A stretch of DNA of 27,831 bases from Promethearchaeota archaeon (GCA_019894735.1 JAGXOB010000021.1:3263-31093); one strand, 5' to 3'. Shown: positions 15,935 to 24,349, numbered from the stretch's first letter. Notes: generated by a model from the letters alone, not told the origin. Translations and numbers: made by a program.

Positions 15935-16360
15935 ATGGAAGAATCTGAAAAAGAAAATTTGTTTATAACTTTTAAAGGAGTTATTGAAAGTATCATTTTG
16001 GATAAACGGAATAACCCAAAGAATATCAAAATGCTAGATGATTTTCACGCAAAACTGAATATTGGACTTCAAACAGAGGAGGATTTTTACCTTTGGGTTA
16101 ACCTTGTAGCAGAAAATGGAAATTATTCTTTAAATAAAGACAAATTAGAAGAATACGATTTAGAAATAATAGCTACACCGGAAGATTTAATGTATTTTTC
16201 TAATGGCGAAAATTCAACATTAAACATGATGTTAAAAAAGAATAAATTTGGGGAAAGGAAACTCCAATACGATAAAAGTAGTAAAGGTAAAAGAAATTTT
16301 GGTTTGTTGTTAAAACTACCGAAATTACTCGTATTGGACAAAGTAAAAAAGCCAGATTAG
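15935..16360 (+). CDS. Hypothetical protein, possibly a divergent SCP2-like lipid-binding protein
   Basis: A 141-residue soluble, charged protein with no signal peptide or membrane helix. I do not recognise it with certainty. Its pattern, a strand-rich core (FHAKLNIGL, DFYLWVNLVAENGNYSL), then DLEIIATPEDLMYFSNGENS, then a helix and a basic segment ending in LLLKLPKLLVLDKV, follows the order seen in SCP2 sterol-carrier domains, where a strand is followed by a [DE]-x-[ED] turn and a short helix. A clearer SCP2 protein lies at 25541. The ATG at 15935 is the first in frame; its nearest purine-rich stretch (AGGAAAAAAGG) is unusually far upstream. It is a single gene, divergent from alcohol dehydrogenase and followed by an oligo-T terminator. 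Confidence 0.7.
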   Translation: MEESEKENLFITFKGVIESIILDKRNNPKNIKMLDDFHAKLNIGLQTEEDFYLWVNLVAENGNYSLNKDKLEEYDLEIIATPEDLMYFSNGENSTLNMMLKKNKFGERKLQYDKSSKGKRNFGLLLKLPKLLVLDKVKKPD

Positions 16361-16382
16361 CATAATTTAGTTAAACCTATAC

Positions 16383-16398
16383 TTTTTTTAATTTTTTA
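16383..16398 (+). terminator. Oligo-T terminator after the small gene at 15935
   Basis: The plus strand has seven Ts, AA, then six Ts, 23-38 bases past the stop codon at 16360 and ending against the stop of the convergent phosphoesterase. This fits archaeal T-tract termination and insulates the two convergent genes. Confidence 0.6.
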
Positions 16399-16400
16399 GC

Positions 16401-17036
16401 TTAATCTTCAGTTTTGGATCGGATTCTGTCGTTTTCAAATACATAAACATAATTTGAGGCCCTAAACTTTGAAGCTTTAACATCATACTGATGCAATGTT
16501 ATGAGTATTGTACTTGTTGTTTCGTTTATCTGTAAAACTATAAACGACGGATTTCGACTTGCTACAAAAGACCACGCGCCAGTAACACTCCCAGGATTTA
16601 ATAATAAAATGTTATTTTTGGTCAGAGTAATTTCTTCCTTATGAGTGTGTCCAGATATTAAGATATTGTAATTATATTGAATTGCAATAGTTTCAAGTTG
16701 AGACAAATCTCCCCTTGGAGATATTTGATGACCATGTGTTAAACCTATTACTAGATTATTATTGTTTTTTAGTGAGATATTTATTTTTTGATAAACCGGA
16801 GCATCATTATTTCCCCCATAATAATCCATATTTCCCATTACAAGAAATAGCTTCTCTTTTGTAATATTCCTCAAAAATTTCATAAATTCTGGCGCTCTAA
16901 TAACATCACCAGTAAAACACAAATAATCGAATTTCTCAGTTTCAACAATTTTATTTAATTTGAGGTGGATTTGGTCTGGAATATTTTTTGCTCTTTGAGG
17001 TATATGTGAATCTCCAATTGCTAGTATTTTTATCAT
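16401..17036 (-). CDS. Vps29-like metallophosphoesterase (YfcE/MJ0936 family)
   Basis: A 211-residue calcineurin-fold phosphoesterase. Metal-site residues are in place: D9 and H11 in GDSHIP, D44 in TGDV, N69 in MGNMD, H101 in THGHQ, and H130/H132 in SGHTH. The DSHIPQRAKNIP, GLTHGHQISPRGD, ILISGHTHKEE and LNPGSVTGA stretches, and the PSFIVLQI strand near the C-terminus, resemble eukaryotic Vps29, the retromer subunit, much more than ordinary YfcE. In Vps29 the positions matching D44 and N69 are changed to Asn and Asp and activity is lost or weak; here the enzyme-type residues remain. It may hydrolyse phosphodiesters, or act as a protein scaffold, or both. No Vps35 or Vps26 relative is nearby. 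The gene starts at the ATG at 17036, 74 bases after TyrRS, with a T tract between. Confidence 0.88.
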   Translation of the reverse strand: MIKILAIGDSHIPQRAKNIPDQIHLKLNKIVETEKFDYLCFTGDVIRAPEFMKFLRNITKEKLFLVMGNMDYYGGNNDAPVYQKINISLKNNNNLVIGLTHGHQISPRGDLSQLETIAIQYNYNILISGHTHKEEITLTKNNILLLNPGSVTGAWSFVASRNPSFIVLQINETTSTILITLHQYDVKASKFRASNYVYVFENDRIRSKTED

Positions 17037-17067
17037 AGTTAGTAAGGTTGTGTTTTATTTTCGGATG

Positions 17068-17075
17068 AAAAAAAA
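17068..17075 (-). terminator. Oligo-T terminator after TyrRS
   Basis: Eight Ts on the minus strand, about 36 bases past the TyrRS stop and 32 bases before the phosphoesterase start. It suggests that the two genes are separate transcripts or only partly read through. Confidence 0.45.
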
Positions 17076-17110
17076 TATTGTAACTACAAGAAAAGAGATT
17101 AACACTTAGA

Positions 17111-18247
17111 TTATCGAGTTATCATTAGTTCTTCTAGTTCCTTTTTCATTTTTTGAATGTTTGGTTGCTCGAAATGTTTTCGGACTGGTTTTAGGATATC
17201 AATAATCTCATTAGCGATTCCTATTTTCAGATCGAGAGGATGTAAGTTTTTTGATAAGAATGCATTCTCTAACTCATTATACGAGTTAAATTCTATATCG
17301 CCACCAAATTTTGGTTTTCTCTCGATTTGGATGCTTGAACTCTTGTCTCTGAAGATAACAAATTTCGCCCAGTCTAAAATCGGATTAATAGTAACATTGC
17401 CTTCAGGACAAAATGCTGATTTTATTTTATTTCTTATTTCATCTGGAGAATCGTTAACAAAAACTGCTGAGTTTGGAATAGATTTACTCATTTTCATATC
17501 AGACCACATTTCTTGGAGTTGTGTAGGATCTTCAATAGGCCAAATAGGAGGTTTTGTCAATCCTAATATTAAATGATGATGAACGCAGATTGGTTTTATT
17601 TTTTCTCCTGCGTTGTCCACAAGGTTATTTTTTTTCATTTTAAGAGCTACATCTCTAGCTACAACATGCGCTTTTCGTTGGTCGTAACCAGCGTGTGCTA
17701 AACTAACATTTTGGATGAAAATATCAGCTACTTGCATTGCTGGGTAGAGTAGTTTGGCAAAATCAACACCTTCACCCAACTTTCGACCCATAATTGTGAT
17801 GCTTCTATGCATTCTATTAAGCGTAGTATTTTTACACACATCAATAAATGTCTCCCAATAACTATCATTATTATGGTATAAATCTGTACCAAGATTGAAT
17901 TTGACTTTCTCTGGATTTGCTCCAACCGCTTTCAAGCATGCTTTTAAACTCTCTTTAAAATAACCAACAGCTACTTTCTGGATTTGTTCTCGATCCCCAC
18001 CTAATTTATCATTTATCCAACTATGCCAATCAGCTAGGAAAACTGTGCAGTTAGCCCCAGCATCAATGAAATCCTTAATCTTTGACATACAAACGATTCC
18101 TGTTCCTAAGTGAACCTTTCCTGAAATCTCAAATCCAATATAATGGTTTAAGGGAACACCAGTGTCTAGATAATGCTTTAAATCCTCATCAGTTAATACT
18201 TCTTCAGTTCTTCTTTTAATTAAATCAAATCTTTCTGCTACATCCAT
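17111..18247 (-). CDS. tyrS: Tyrosyl-tRNA synthetase, archaeal type
   Basis: Charges tRNA-Tyr with tyrosine. The 378-residue class I synthetase has HLGTG (46-50) in place of HIGH and KMSKS (252-256). Tyrosine-pocket residues are Y36 in NHYIGFE, then Y168, Q172 and D175 in LLYPAMQVADI, as in the Methanocaldococcus enzyme, which marks TyrRS rather than TrpRS. The compact form without the bacterial S4 domain is the archaeal/eukaryotic type. The stretch FGGDIEFNSYNELENAF, with NLHPLDLK after it, is the expected C-terminal anticodon-binding region. The ATG at 18247 is the natural start. It is monocistronic as far as I can see, with PPDK ending 132 bases upstream on the same strand. Confidence 0.95.
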   Translation of the reverse strand: MDVAERFDLIKRRTEEVLTDEDLKHYLDTGVPLNHYIGFEISGKVHLGTGIVCMSKIKDFIDAGANCTVFLADWHSWINDKLGGDREQIQKVAVGYFKESLKACLKAVGANPEKVKFNLGTDLYHNNDSYWETFIDVCKNTTLNRMHRSITIMGRKLGEGVDFAKLLYPAMQVADIFIQNVSLAHAGYDQRKAHVVARDVALKMKKNNLVDNAGEKIKPICVHHHLILGLTKPPIWPIEDPTQLQEMWSDMKMSKSIPNSAVFVNDSPDEIRNKIKSAFCPEGNVTINPILDWAKFVIFRDKSSSIQIERKPKFGGDIEFNSYNELENAFLSKNLHPLDLKIGIANEIIDILKPVRKHFEQPNIQKMKKELEELMITR

Positions 18248-18379
18248 GAATAAAGATAAAATTATAAGATTTAATTATTTTATTACTAAGACTACAAAGT
18301 ACAATATAATTTGATAGTAGTTGAAACTTATTAGATAGTGAAAAAGTAGAATAAATTTATTCGTGTTATAATTTACTAT

Positions 18380-21085
18380 TTACGTTATATTTTTTATTTC
18401 CTTCTCCAGAATTGCTGCTTGGGCCGCTGCAATGCGCGCTACAGGGATTCTAAAAGGTGAACATGATACATAATCTAAACCAATTGATGCGACGAACATA
18501 ATGCTGCTTGGTTCTCCACCATGTTCTCCACAAACTCCACATTTTAAGCCTGGTCTTGTCTCTCTTCCTAACTTAACGGCCATCTTCATTAGTTTTCCAA
18601 CACCATCTTGATCTAAGATTTCAAAAGGATTACGCTCTAAAATGCCCTTATTTAAATAAACGGGAATAAACTTACCCTCAGCATCATCTCGACTAAATCC
18701 AAAAGTCATTTGAGTTAAATCGTTAGTACCAAAAGAAAAGAATTCCGCTTCCATCGCAATTTCGTCAGCGGTCAAAGCAGCTCTTGGAATCTCTATCATT
18801 GTTCCAAATTTGTAGTCTAACTCTACACCATAAGCTTTAATAGTTTCTTCGGCTATTTCAAGTAGTTGAGTTTTCACATATTTTAATTCTGAAATCATAC
18901 CAATAAGGGGGATCATTACTTCGGGAATTACTTCAACTCCTTGCAGCTTAAGCTCGCAAGCTGCTTCAAAAATAGCCCTAACTTGCATTTCATTAATTTC
19001 AGGCCAGACAATTCCTAAGCGACATCCTCTAAGACCCATCATAGGATTCTCTTCTGATAGCGATCGAATTAATTTAATGACCTTTTTTTTCTTTTTTATT
19101 TCTTCATCAAGGGGAGTTATTTCTAACAGTGATTTTGATAATGAATTCGTCATTTTCAATTCTTGGTTTTCTAATAAGACCGTAGATAACTCTGGTAAAA
19201 ATTCGTGTAGAGGAGGATCTAACAATCTTATCGTTACTGGTTTTCCTTCCATTATCTTAAAGATCTCTAAGAAATCTCCTTTTTGCATTGGCAATATTTT
19301 GTTTAACGCGTCTTGACGTTCTTCCATTGTTTGAGCCATAATCATTTTCTGAACGATGGGTAATCTTTCTTGAGCCATGAACATATGTTCCGTTCTCGTT
19401 AACCCAATACCTTCAGCACCAAATTCTAAAGCTTTTTTTGCATCAGTTGGTGTATCTGCGTTTGCTCTCACTCCCAGAGTTCTTATCTCATCAGCAATTT
19501 TTAATAATTCTAGAAATTCCCCTTTAATCTCAGGTTCTACTAAAGAAACTTTTCCCTCTATTACACGTCCAGTTGTTCCGTCAATCGTTATGTACTCTCC
19601 TTCTTTAATTACAGTTTCACCTATTCTAAATTCTTTAGCTTCTTCATCGATTTCGATATCTTGAGCACCTACAACTGCGGGTTTACCCATACCTCTCGCA
19701 ACAACAGCAGCATGAGAAGTTTTACCCCCAAATTGAGTTAAAACCCCACTAGAAGCGTATAATCCGTGAACATCTTCAGGTTTAGTTTGAGGCCGAACTA
19801 ATATGATTTCATCTTCTCCGGAGTGAGCTAATGCTTCTGCTTCATCAGAGTCAAATATAGCAATTCCAGATACTGCACCAGGTGAAGCATTTATTCCCTT
19901 TGCTAATACACGCACAATAGCATTTTCATCTATGCTCTTAAATAAAAGTTTAGATATTTTATCGGGATCGATACTCATAATTGCTTCCTCCTTATTTATT
20001 AAACCTTCTTTAACCATATCGACAGCAATTTTAACAGCAGCAGATGGAGTGCGTTTACCACTACGTGTTTGCAATATGAATAGTTCTCCATTTTCAATAG
20101 TAAATTCAATATCTTGCATGTCCCTATAGTGTGTCTCAAGTTTAATCATAGTTCTTTTTAATTGCTTGTATATCTTTGGAAATTCATTCCCCATTTCCTC
20201 GAGTTTTTTAGGAGTTCTTATTCCCGCAACAACATCTTCTCCCTGAGCATTTGTAAGATATTCCCCAAATTTGACGTTATCTCCATTAGAAGGATCTCTC
20301 GTAAACGCTACACCAGTGGCAGAATTCTCTCCTTTATTCCCAAAAACCATAACTTGAATGTTAACCGCAGTTCCAAAATTAGGGATATTAGAAATTTTCC
20401 GATAAGTGATTGCTCTCTTATTATTCCAAGATTTAAAAACAGCCTCTATTGCAATAAAAAGTTGTTTGTAAGGATCTTGAGGAAATGGTGATCCAATCTC
20501 TTTTTCATACAATGCTTTATAATCAGCAATTACTTTTTGCAAATCTGAAACTTCTAAATCCGTATCTTGAGCCGTCCTAGAGATAGAACGCTTGTATTTA
20601 TCAAGGATTCTCTCAAATTTTTCATCCCCAATTCCCATACAAACATCTCCAAACATTTGGATAAATCTCCTCCACGAATCATAGGCAAATCGAGGGTTTC
20701 CAGTCTGCTTTGCCACACCTTTAATAGCTTCATCGTTTAATCCTAGATTTAAAACTGTGTCCATCATCCCAGGCATACTTTGGGGAGCCCCAGACCTCAC
20801 GCTGAGCAGCAACGGGTTTAAATTATCTCCAAATTTTTTACTCGTAATTTCCTCTAATTTTTTCAAATGTTCTAAAACCATTGGCTCGATTTTTGCCATT
20901 AGGTTTTTACTATCTTTAAAATAAATTAAACATGCTTCTGTAGTGATAGTAAATCCTGGAGGAATATTTAACCCCAAATGGGTCATTTCTCCAAGATTGG
21001 CGCCCTTACCGCCAAGTAAATTCTTTAACTCTTTTCTACCTTCGCTAAAATCATAAATATACTTGGGTACTTCTGTAGATGTCAT
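18380..21085 (-). CDS. ppdK: Pyruvate, phosphate dikinase
   Basis: Reversibly converts pyruvate, ATP and phosphate to phosphoenolpyruvate, AMP and pyrophosphate; in archaea it serves gluconeogenesis or pyrophosphate-linked glycolysis. The 901-residue length is normal. The N-terminal ATP-grasp domain shows GGKGANLGEMTHLGLNIPPGF and SVRSGAPQSMPGMMDTVLNLG. The swivelling phosphohistidine domain has GGKTSHAAVVARGMGKP with H458, and the C-terminal PEP/pyruvate barrel has GLTRTEHMF, GLRGCRLGI, SFGTNDLTQMTFG and CGEHGGEP with the acid/base cysteine C852. The TSHAAVVARGMG sequence and length separate it from PEP synthase. The ATG at 21085 fits the usual start. A dyad at 21129-21158 may affect its expression. 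No regulatory protein gene is adjacent. Confidence 0.97.
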   Translation of the reverse strand: MTSTEVPKYIYDFSEGRKELKNLLGGKGANLGEMTHLGLNIPPGFTITTEACLIYFKDSKNLMAKIEPMVLEHLKKLEEITSKKFGDNLNPLLLSVRSGAPQSMPGMMDTVLNLGLNDEAIKGVAKQTGNPRFAYDSWRRFIQMFGDVCMGIGDEKFERILDKYKRSISRTAQDTDLEVSDLQKVIADYKALYEKEIGSPFPQDPYKQLFIAIEAVFKSWNNKRAITYRKISNIPNFGTAVNIQVMVFGNKGENSATGVAFTRDPSNGDNVKFGEYLTNAQGEDVVAGIRTPKKLEEMGNEFPKIYKQLKRTMIKLETHYRDMQDIEFTIENGELFILQTRSGKRTPSAAVKIAVDMVKEGLINKEEAIMSIDPDKISKLLFKSIDENAIVRVLAKGINASPGAVSGIAIFDSDEAEALAHSGEDEIILVRPQTKPEDVHGLYASSGVLTQFGGKTSHAAVVARGMGKPAVVGAQDIEIDEEAKEFRIGETVIKEGEYITIDGTTGRVIEGKVSLVEPEIKGEFLELLKIADEIRTLGVRANADTPTDAKKALEFGAEGIGLTRTEHMFMAQERLPIVQKMIMAQTMEERQDALNKILPMQKGDFLEIFKIMEGKPVTIRLLDPPLHEFLPELSTVLLENQELKMTNSLSKSLLEITPLDEEIKKKKKVIKLIRSLSEENPMMGLRGCRLGIVWPEINEMQVRAIFEAACELKLQGVEVIPEVMIPLIGMISELKYVKTQLLEIAEETIKAYGVELDYKFGTMIEIPRAALTADEIAMEAEFFSFGTNDLTQMTFGFSRDDAEGKFIPVYLNKGILERNPFEILDQDGVGKLMKMAVKLGRETRPGLKCGVCGEHGGEPSSIMFVASIGLDYVSCSPFRIPVARIAAAQAAILEKEIKNIT

Positions 21086-21128
21086 ATCTCAATTCTCAAT
21101 CGTAATTAAAAGAATACATTTAATTTTT

Positions 21129-21158
21129 GCATCATTCAGTATATTTGTTGAATAATGC
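21129..21158 (-). promoter_or_regulatory. Dyad / potential RNA hairpin upstream of ppdK
   Basis: Two 10-base arms, GCATTATTCA and TGAATGATGC on the minus strand, are separated by 10 bases. They pair fully in RNA from the ppdK strand with one G-U pair, but give a C-A mismatch on the other strand. The dyad ends 43 bases upstream of the ATG, with a TATA-like AAATATAC in its spacer. It could be an operator over the promoter or a leader hairpin. Confidence 0.45.
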
Positions 21159-21230
21159 TTTTGAAATATAGTTTCTCTTTAGAAATAAAATTTACTATAT
21201 AGAAAGGATTGACGATAAATTTAGGGTAAA

Positions 21231-22037
21231 TTACTTTTTTAGAAGTTCAGCAATGTCCCAGATCCCATCAATTACATAATCTGGTTTATTGGTTTCACTT
21301 CTTTTGATCATTTCTAAGGTAGTTTCTCCAGATAATACGCAACATGTTGTCACTCCTGCTTCTTTTCCCATTTTTATGTCAGTGTATAATCTATCTCCAA
21401 ATATTATGGCATCTTTAGGTTTTATGTCGATTTCCCGTAGTTTGAAGAGGATCATTTCTTTGTTTGGCTTTCCAAATACTTTCGGCATTCTTTCTGTAGT
21501 TTTAAATAAAAGAGTAGCAATTCCTCCAGCATCAGGAATATATCCCTTCTCAGTAGGACATCTATCGTCAAGGTGCGTAGCAATAAAGGGTAATCCTTCC
21601 TGGAGCATGTTAGACGCTTTAACGAGCCTCTCGTATGTCAATTCTTGATCAAAAGCGAGCACGACGATTTCGGGATCATTATCGGTTAAAATAAAACCTT
21701 CTTGACGAAATTCTCGTTTAAGAGATTCTGTTCCTAACAAAAAAATTTTTTCGTAATTCTCGCTTTTTAAATAATCAATGGTTGGGTGTTGAGACAAAAT
21801 TAAGTTTTTAAGGGTTATGTCCAACTTTAGATCGTTTAACTTCTTGATGTAATCTGATGTAGACTTACTTGAATTATTTGATAGAAAAAAAAAGGGAATA
21901 TCTAATTCTTTTAAAGTTTCTACTAATTCAATGGCACCTTTAAAAAGTGTGTTTCCTAAATAAATTGTACCATCCAAATCAAAGAAATAAGCTTTTTTTT
22001 TCTTCAATTCAGTAACTATTTTACTTTTGGAACTCAT
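21231..22037 (-). CDS. HAD-IIA family phosphatase (NagD / 4-nitrophenylphosphatase-like)
   Basis: A 268-residue haloacid-dehalogenase phosphatase. Motif I is FFDLDGTIYLG with nucleophile D20 and acid D22; motif II is FFLSNNSSKS, where the SNNS form is characteristic of subfamily IIA; motif III is represented by GKPNKEM; and motif IV is FGDRLYTDIKMGKEAG. The cap domain of type C2 lies between motifs II and III. Relatives remove phosphate from small metabolites such as phosphoglycolate, nucleotides, sugar phosphates or glycerol phosphate, and substrate cannot be chosen from sequence. The ATG at 22037 leads into a lysine-rich segment before motif I. It is a separate gene 145 bases upstream of ppdK on the same strand. 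Confidence 0.9.
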   Translation of the reverse strand: MSSKSKIVTELKKKKAYFFDLDGTIYLGNTLFKGAIELVETLKELDIPFFFLSNNSSKSTSDYIKKLNDLKLDITLKNLILSQHPTIDYLKSENYEKIFLLGTESLKREFRQEGFILTDNDPEIVVLAFDQELTYERLVKASNMLQEGLPFIATHLDDRCPTEKGYIPDAGGIATLLFKTTERMPKVFGKPNKEMILFKLREIDIKPKDAIIFGDRLYTDIKMGKEAGVTTCCVLSGETTLEMIKRSETNKPDYVIDGIWDIAELLKK

Positions 22038-22151
22038 GCTAATTAACTTTAAGAGTTATTTTAGAGATCTATGTAATAATGTTAAATTAATTAATAAAGC
22101 GTCCTAAATTAATTAGTATTTTCTAATTTTAATACGAATTCTATTCATAAT

Positions 22152-22808
22152 TCATTGATTTAAAATTAACCATGCTTTATACTTATAAGTCATTTTTCCG
22201 TCATCTAGTGGGTCATTACCAGTAACTTCTTCAAAGAGAATCTGTTTTATTTCTGAATCAAGAAGTTTGTATAGACTCCCAATTTCTCTTTTTTCTAATG
22301 TTATACATAAAGAAACTAAAACGCCAACAAAAATAAAACTAACAACTAAAGCTTCTGTTTCTGTCATATACATATTGGAAAAAACCCAAACTAGAATAAT
22401 TGGTACTATACTAAAATAGCAGTATAAGCAGTAATTTTGTGAATTATAGTTAAAAAAATTCTTGTAAATATTATTAATACTATTATTATCTGCGTCTTTA
22501 AACAACCAGTATTTGTATTTAGCTTTAAATCTTCTCCTTTCAACAGAATTAATCTCTTTCTCGTCCTTAAATTGTTCCTGCTTCAATTTACTGTCTAGTA
22601 TAATAAAGATTTTCCTTGCTTTAATTTGCAGATAAATAAGGATAAATCCAAAAACACTCGTAAATAAACCTAGATATAAATATAGTGGCAATTCAAGCGC
22701 TCTTTGATTGTTTTCTAAAAAAAATATTATGAGGGATAATATGACGAAAAATGAGAATATTCTTTTTAATTCAAACTTTAAAAACAATTTTAAATACGAC
22801 TTTATCAT
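22152..22808 (-). CDS. Unrecognised four-helix membrane protein with an internal duplication
   Basis: A 218-residue protein starting at the ATG at 22808. It is predicted to cross the membrane four times, near residues 17-32, 42-62, 131-145 and 153-170, with cytoplasmic charged segments after helix 2 and after helix 4. Those two segments are copies of each other: residues 71-103 and 183-215 align without gaps over 33 positions with 12 identities, including LDS, KQ, F, then KYK and WL. So the protein looks like a tandem duplication of a two-helix-plus-tail unit, 112 residues apart. I recognise no family and no catalytic residues. It is a single gene after the zinc-ribbon gene on the same strand, 99 bases away. 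Lokiarchaeal genomes contain many such small membrane proteins, but that is general knowledge only. Confidence 0.72.
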   Translation of the reverse strand: MIKSYLKLFLKFELKRIFSFFVILSLIIFFLENNQRALELPLYLYLGLFTSVFGFILIYLQIKARKIFIILDSKLKQEQFKDEKEINSVERRRFKAKYKYWLFKDADNNSINNIYKNFFNYNSQNYCLYCYFSIVPIILVWVFSNMYMTETEALVVSFIFVGVLVSLCITLEKREIGSLYKLLDSEIKQILFEEVTGNDPLDDGKMTYKYKAWLILNQ

Positions 22809-22852
22809 TTCTATAGTAGAAATTCAGGTTAATTTACTATACTAAAGTAAAG

Positions 22853-22860
22853 AAAAAAAA
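22853..22860 (-). terminator. Oligo-T terminator after the zinc-ribbon membrane protein gene
   Basis: Eight Ts on the minus strand, about 48 bases past the stop of the zinc-ribbon gene and 45 bases before the next gene on that strand, consistent with archaeal termination. Confidence 0.45.
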
Positions 22861-22907
22861 GTAAAAATATAAGAATTATGGTTTTGATTTTTTGAAGAGT
22901 TTATTTG

Positions 22908-24347
22908 TTACGACTCCACCATTGTTCCACACCATTTACAGAATTTATCGTCCTTTACAAGTTTACTACCACAGAAGGAACACGATTTCGCTTTAGCAGG
23001 AGTAACAATTGTTGGTGTTCCTGTAATTCTACCCTCAACTTTTCCTCCGCAATTAGGACAGAATTTAGAATCTGCTCGAATAGAAGCGTTGCACCGTATA
23101 CAATTAGAAGTTGATATTTTTGCTTTTATACTAGGTGTTTTTGTAGGAGCTACTTTAGATGATGGTTTTGATTTCCGTTTCTTTTGTCCTCTTCTAGCTA
23201 AAAGCGCGACAACGATTATAATACCAACTACAGCTATGATAGTTATCAAAATAGGTTGAGCATCAATCCACCTATCAACGGAAGTAATTCCAGTATCGTA
23301 CGTCACATCGAAAGTGATTGTTGTAGATTCTTCTGGAGACAGCATTGGATCAAAGTAAACGAAAAAATACCAATTCCCGTCGTTGGGAACTGTAAAAGTA
23401 TCTTGAGTAATAGTATCTACGCCTTCTACATAAAAATCTGCTGCTGCTAGGTTAATTACGCCAACGGCTGAATAATCGATTGTATAATTTACCGTTACTG
23501 TTGACAATCCATCGTTATACCAAACGAGATAATAATCCATTGCAGATAATACATTATAGACACCGCTACCTTGAATTACATTAGATTCATCTACAAAAAA
23601 TGAGGGGCTACCCCCCAAATTCCAATCGTAAAGAGCTTGTCCGCTTGCAATGAAGAAATCAATTTGGTTTGATGCATTATAATCGTAACTGATTGAAGAT
23701 CCAGGTTTTAAGTAATATGACAGATATTCATACCAATTATTTGTAAGAATAAGTTGGTCGGTATCACTACCAATTCTTGTTGTAGTTGGCAAATCCTCAA
23801 ATGGATGATCCCAAATGGCAAAACTAATAAGGCTCGGTGACGATTGTATTGAGTAAGTAATGTCATTATCTGTTTTGATGTTTTCGTATTCATACCAGTA
23901 TTCGTTGAAATATAGGGTTTCTGTAGAGCGATAATTTACAGTACCATCTGTATCTGCATTACTGAATGGAAACCACAATGCGACTCCAAAAAGGGGTAAT
24001 AGAATTAAACCTAATACAATCGCAACTGTTATTCCTCCTCCAACATACATAGGAGAATAATACCAGGGTCTATACCATCGTCCAGCCCACCAGGGGTTAT
24101 ACCACCAGCGGTAATACCATGGATGGTAACCATATCCGTAATATCTTCTATGAGGTCTATAATAAGAATGGCGATAAGGTCCACTGGGTGTTCTTGAGGT
24201 TACTCGTGTTGCTCCAGTTCTTCCAAATGGCATTCCCCCTGGCCTAGAGCCACCCATACGAAAGCCTGTAGAACCGCCACGGAATCCACCGCCACCGAAT
24301 CCACCTCCCCGAAACCCGCCACCGCGGGCTCCACCACCGCGTGGCAT
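22908..24347 (-). CDS. Membrane protein with RGG-rich and Trp/Tyr-rich N-terminus and two C-terminal zinc ribbons
   Basis: A 479-residue protein of unknown function with five visible parts. Residues 1-56 are glycine/arginine-rich with repeated RGG and GGGF units. Residues 57-101 are extraordinarily aromatic: about 20 of the 42 residues from 60 to 101 are Tyr or Trp, with interspersed Arg and Pro. A membrane helix follows at about 104-126. Residues ~130-360 form an outside domain rich in Tyr, Thr, Ser and Asp, with a late half like beta-sandwich domains (YYLVWYNDG, GNWYFFVYFD). A second helix lies at about 365-385, then a basic linker and two double-CxxC ribbons (C416/419/430/433 and C456/459/470/473). 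Both ends should be cytoplasmic. GAGGTG sits 12 bases before the ATG at 24347, and the stop of the upstream CBS gene lies 2 bases away. Confidence 0.85.
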   Translation of the reverse strand: MPRGGGARGGGFRGGGFGGGGFRGGSTGFRMGGSRPGGMPFGRTGATRVTSRTPSGPYRHSYYRPHRRYYGYGYHPWYYRWWYNPWWAGRWYRPWYYSPMYVGGGITVAIVLGLILLPLFGVALWFPFSNADTDGTVNYRSTETLYFNEYWYEYENIKTDNDITYSIQSSPSLISFAIWDHPFEDLPTTTRIGSDTDQLILTNNWYEYLSYYLKPGSSISYDYNASNQIDFFIASGQALYDWNLGGSPSFFVDESNVIQGSGVYNVLSAMDYYLVWYNDGLSTVTVNYTIDYSAVGVINLAAADFYVEGVDTITQDTFTVPNDGNWYFFVYFDPMLSPEESTTITFDVTYDTGITSVDRWIDAQPILITIIAVVGIIIVVALLARRGQKKRKSKPSSKVAPTKTPSIKAKISTSNCIRCNASIRADSKFCPNCGGKVEGRITGTPTIVTPAKAKSCSFCGSKLVKDDKFCKWCGTMVES

Positions 24348-24349
24348 TT

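Noticed and set aside
17111..18247. Tryptophanyl-tRNA synthetase
   Set aside because: The YPAMQVAD tyrosine-pocket motif and overall match to archaeal TyrRS exclude TrpRS.
18349..18362. Perfect 14-base palindrome GAATAAATTTATTC after ppdK
   Set aside because: Palindromes of this kind are expected by chance in such AT-rich spacers; no T tract or conserved position supports a function.
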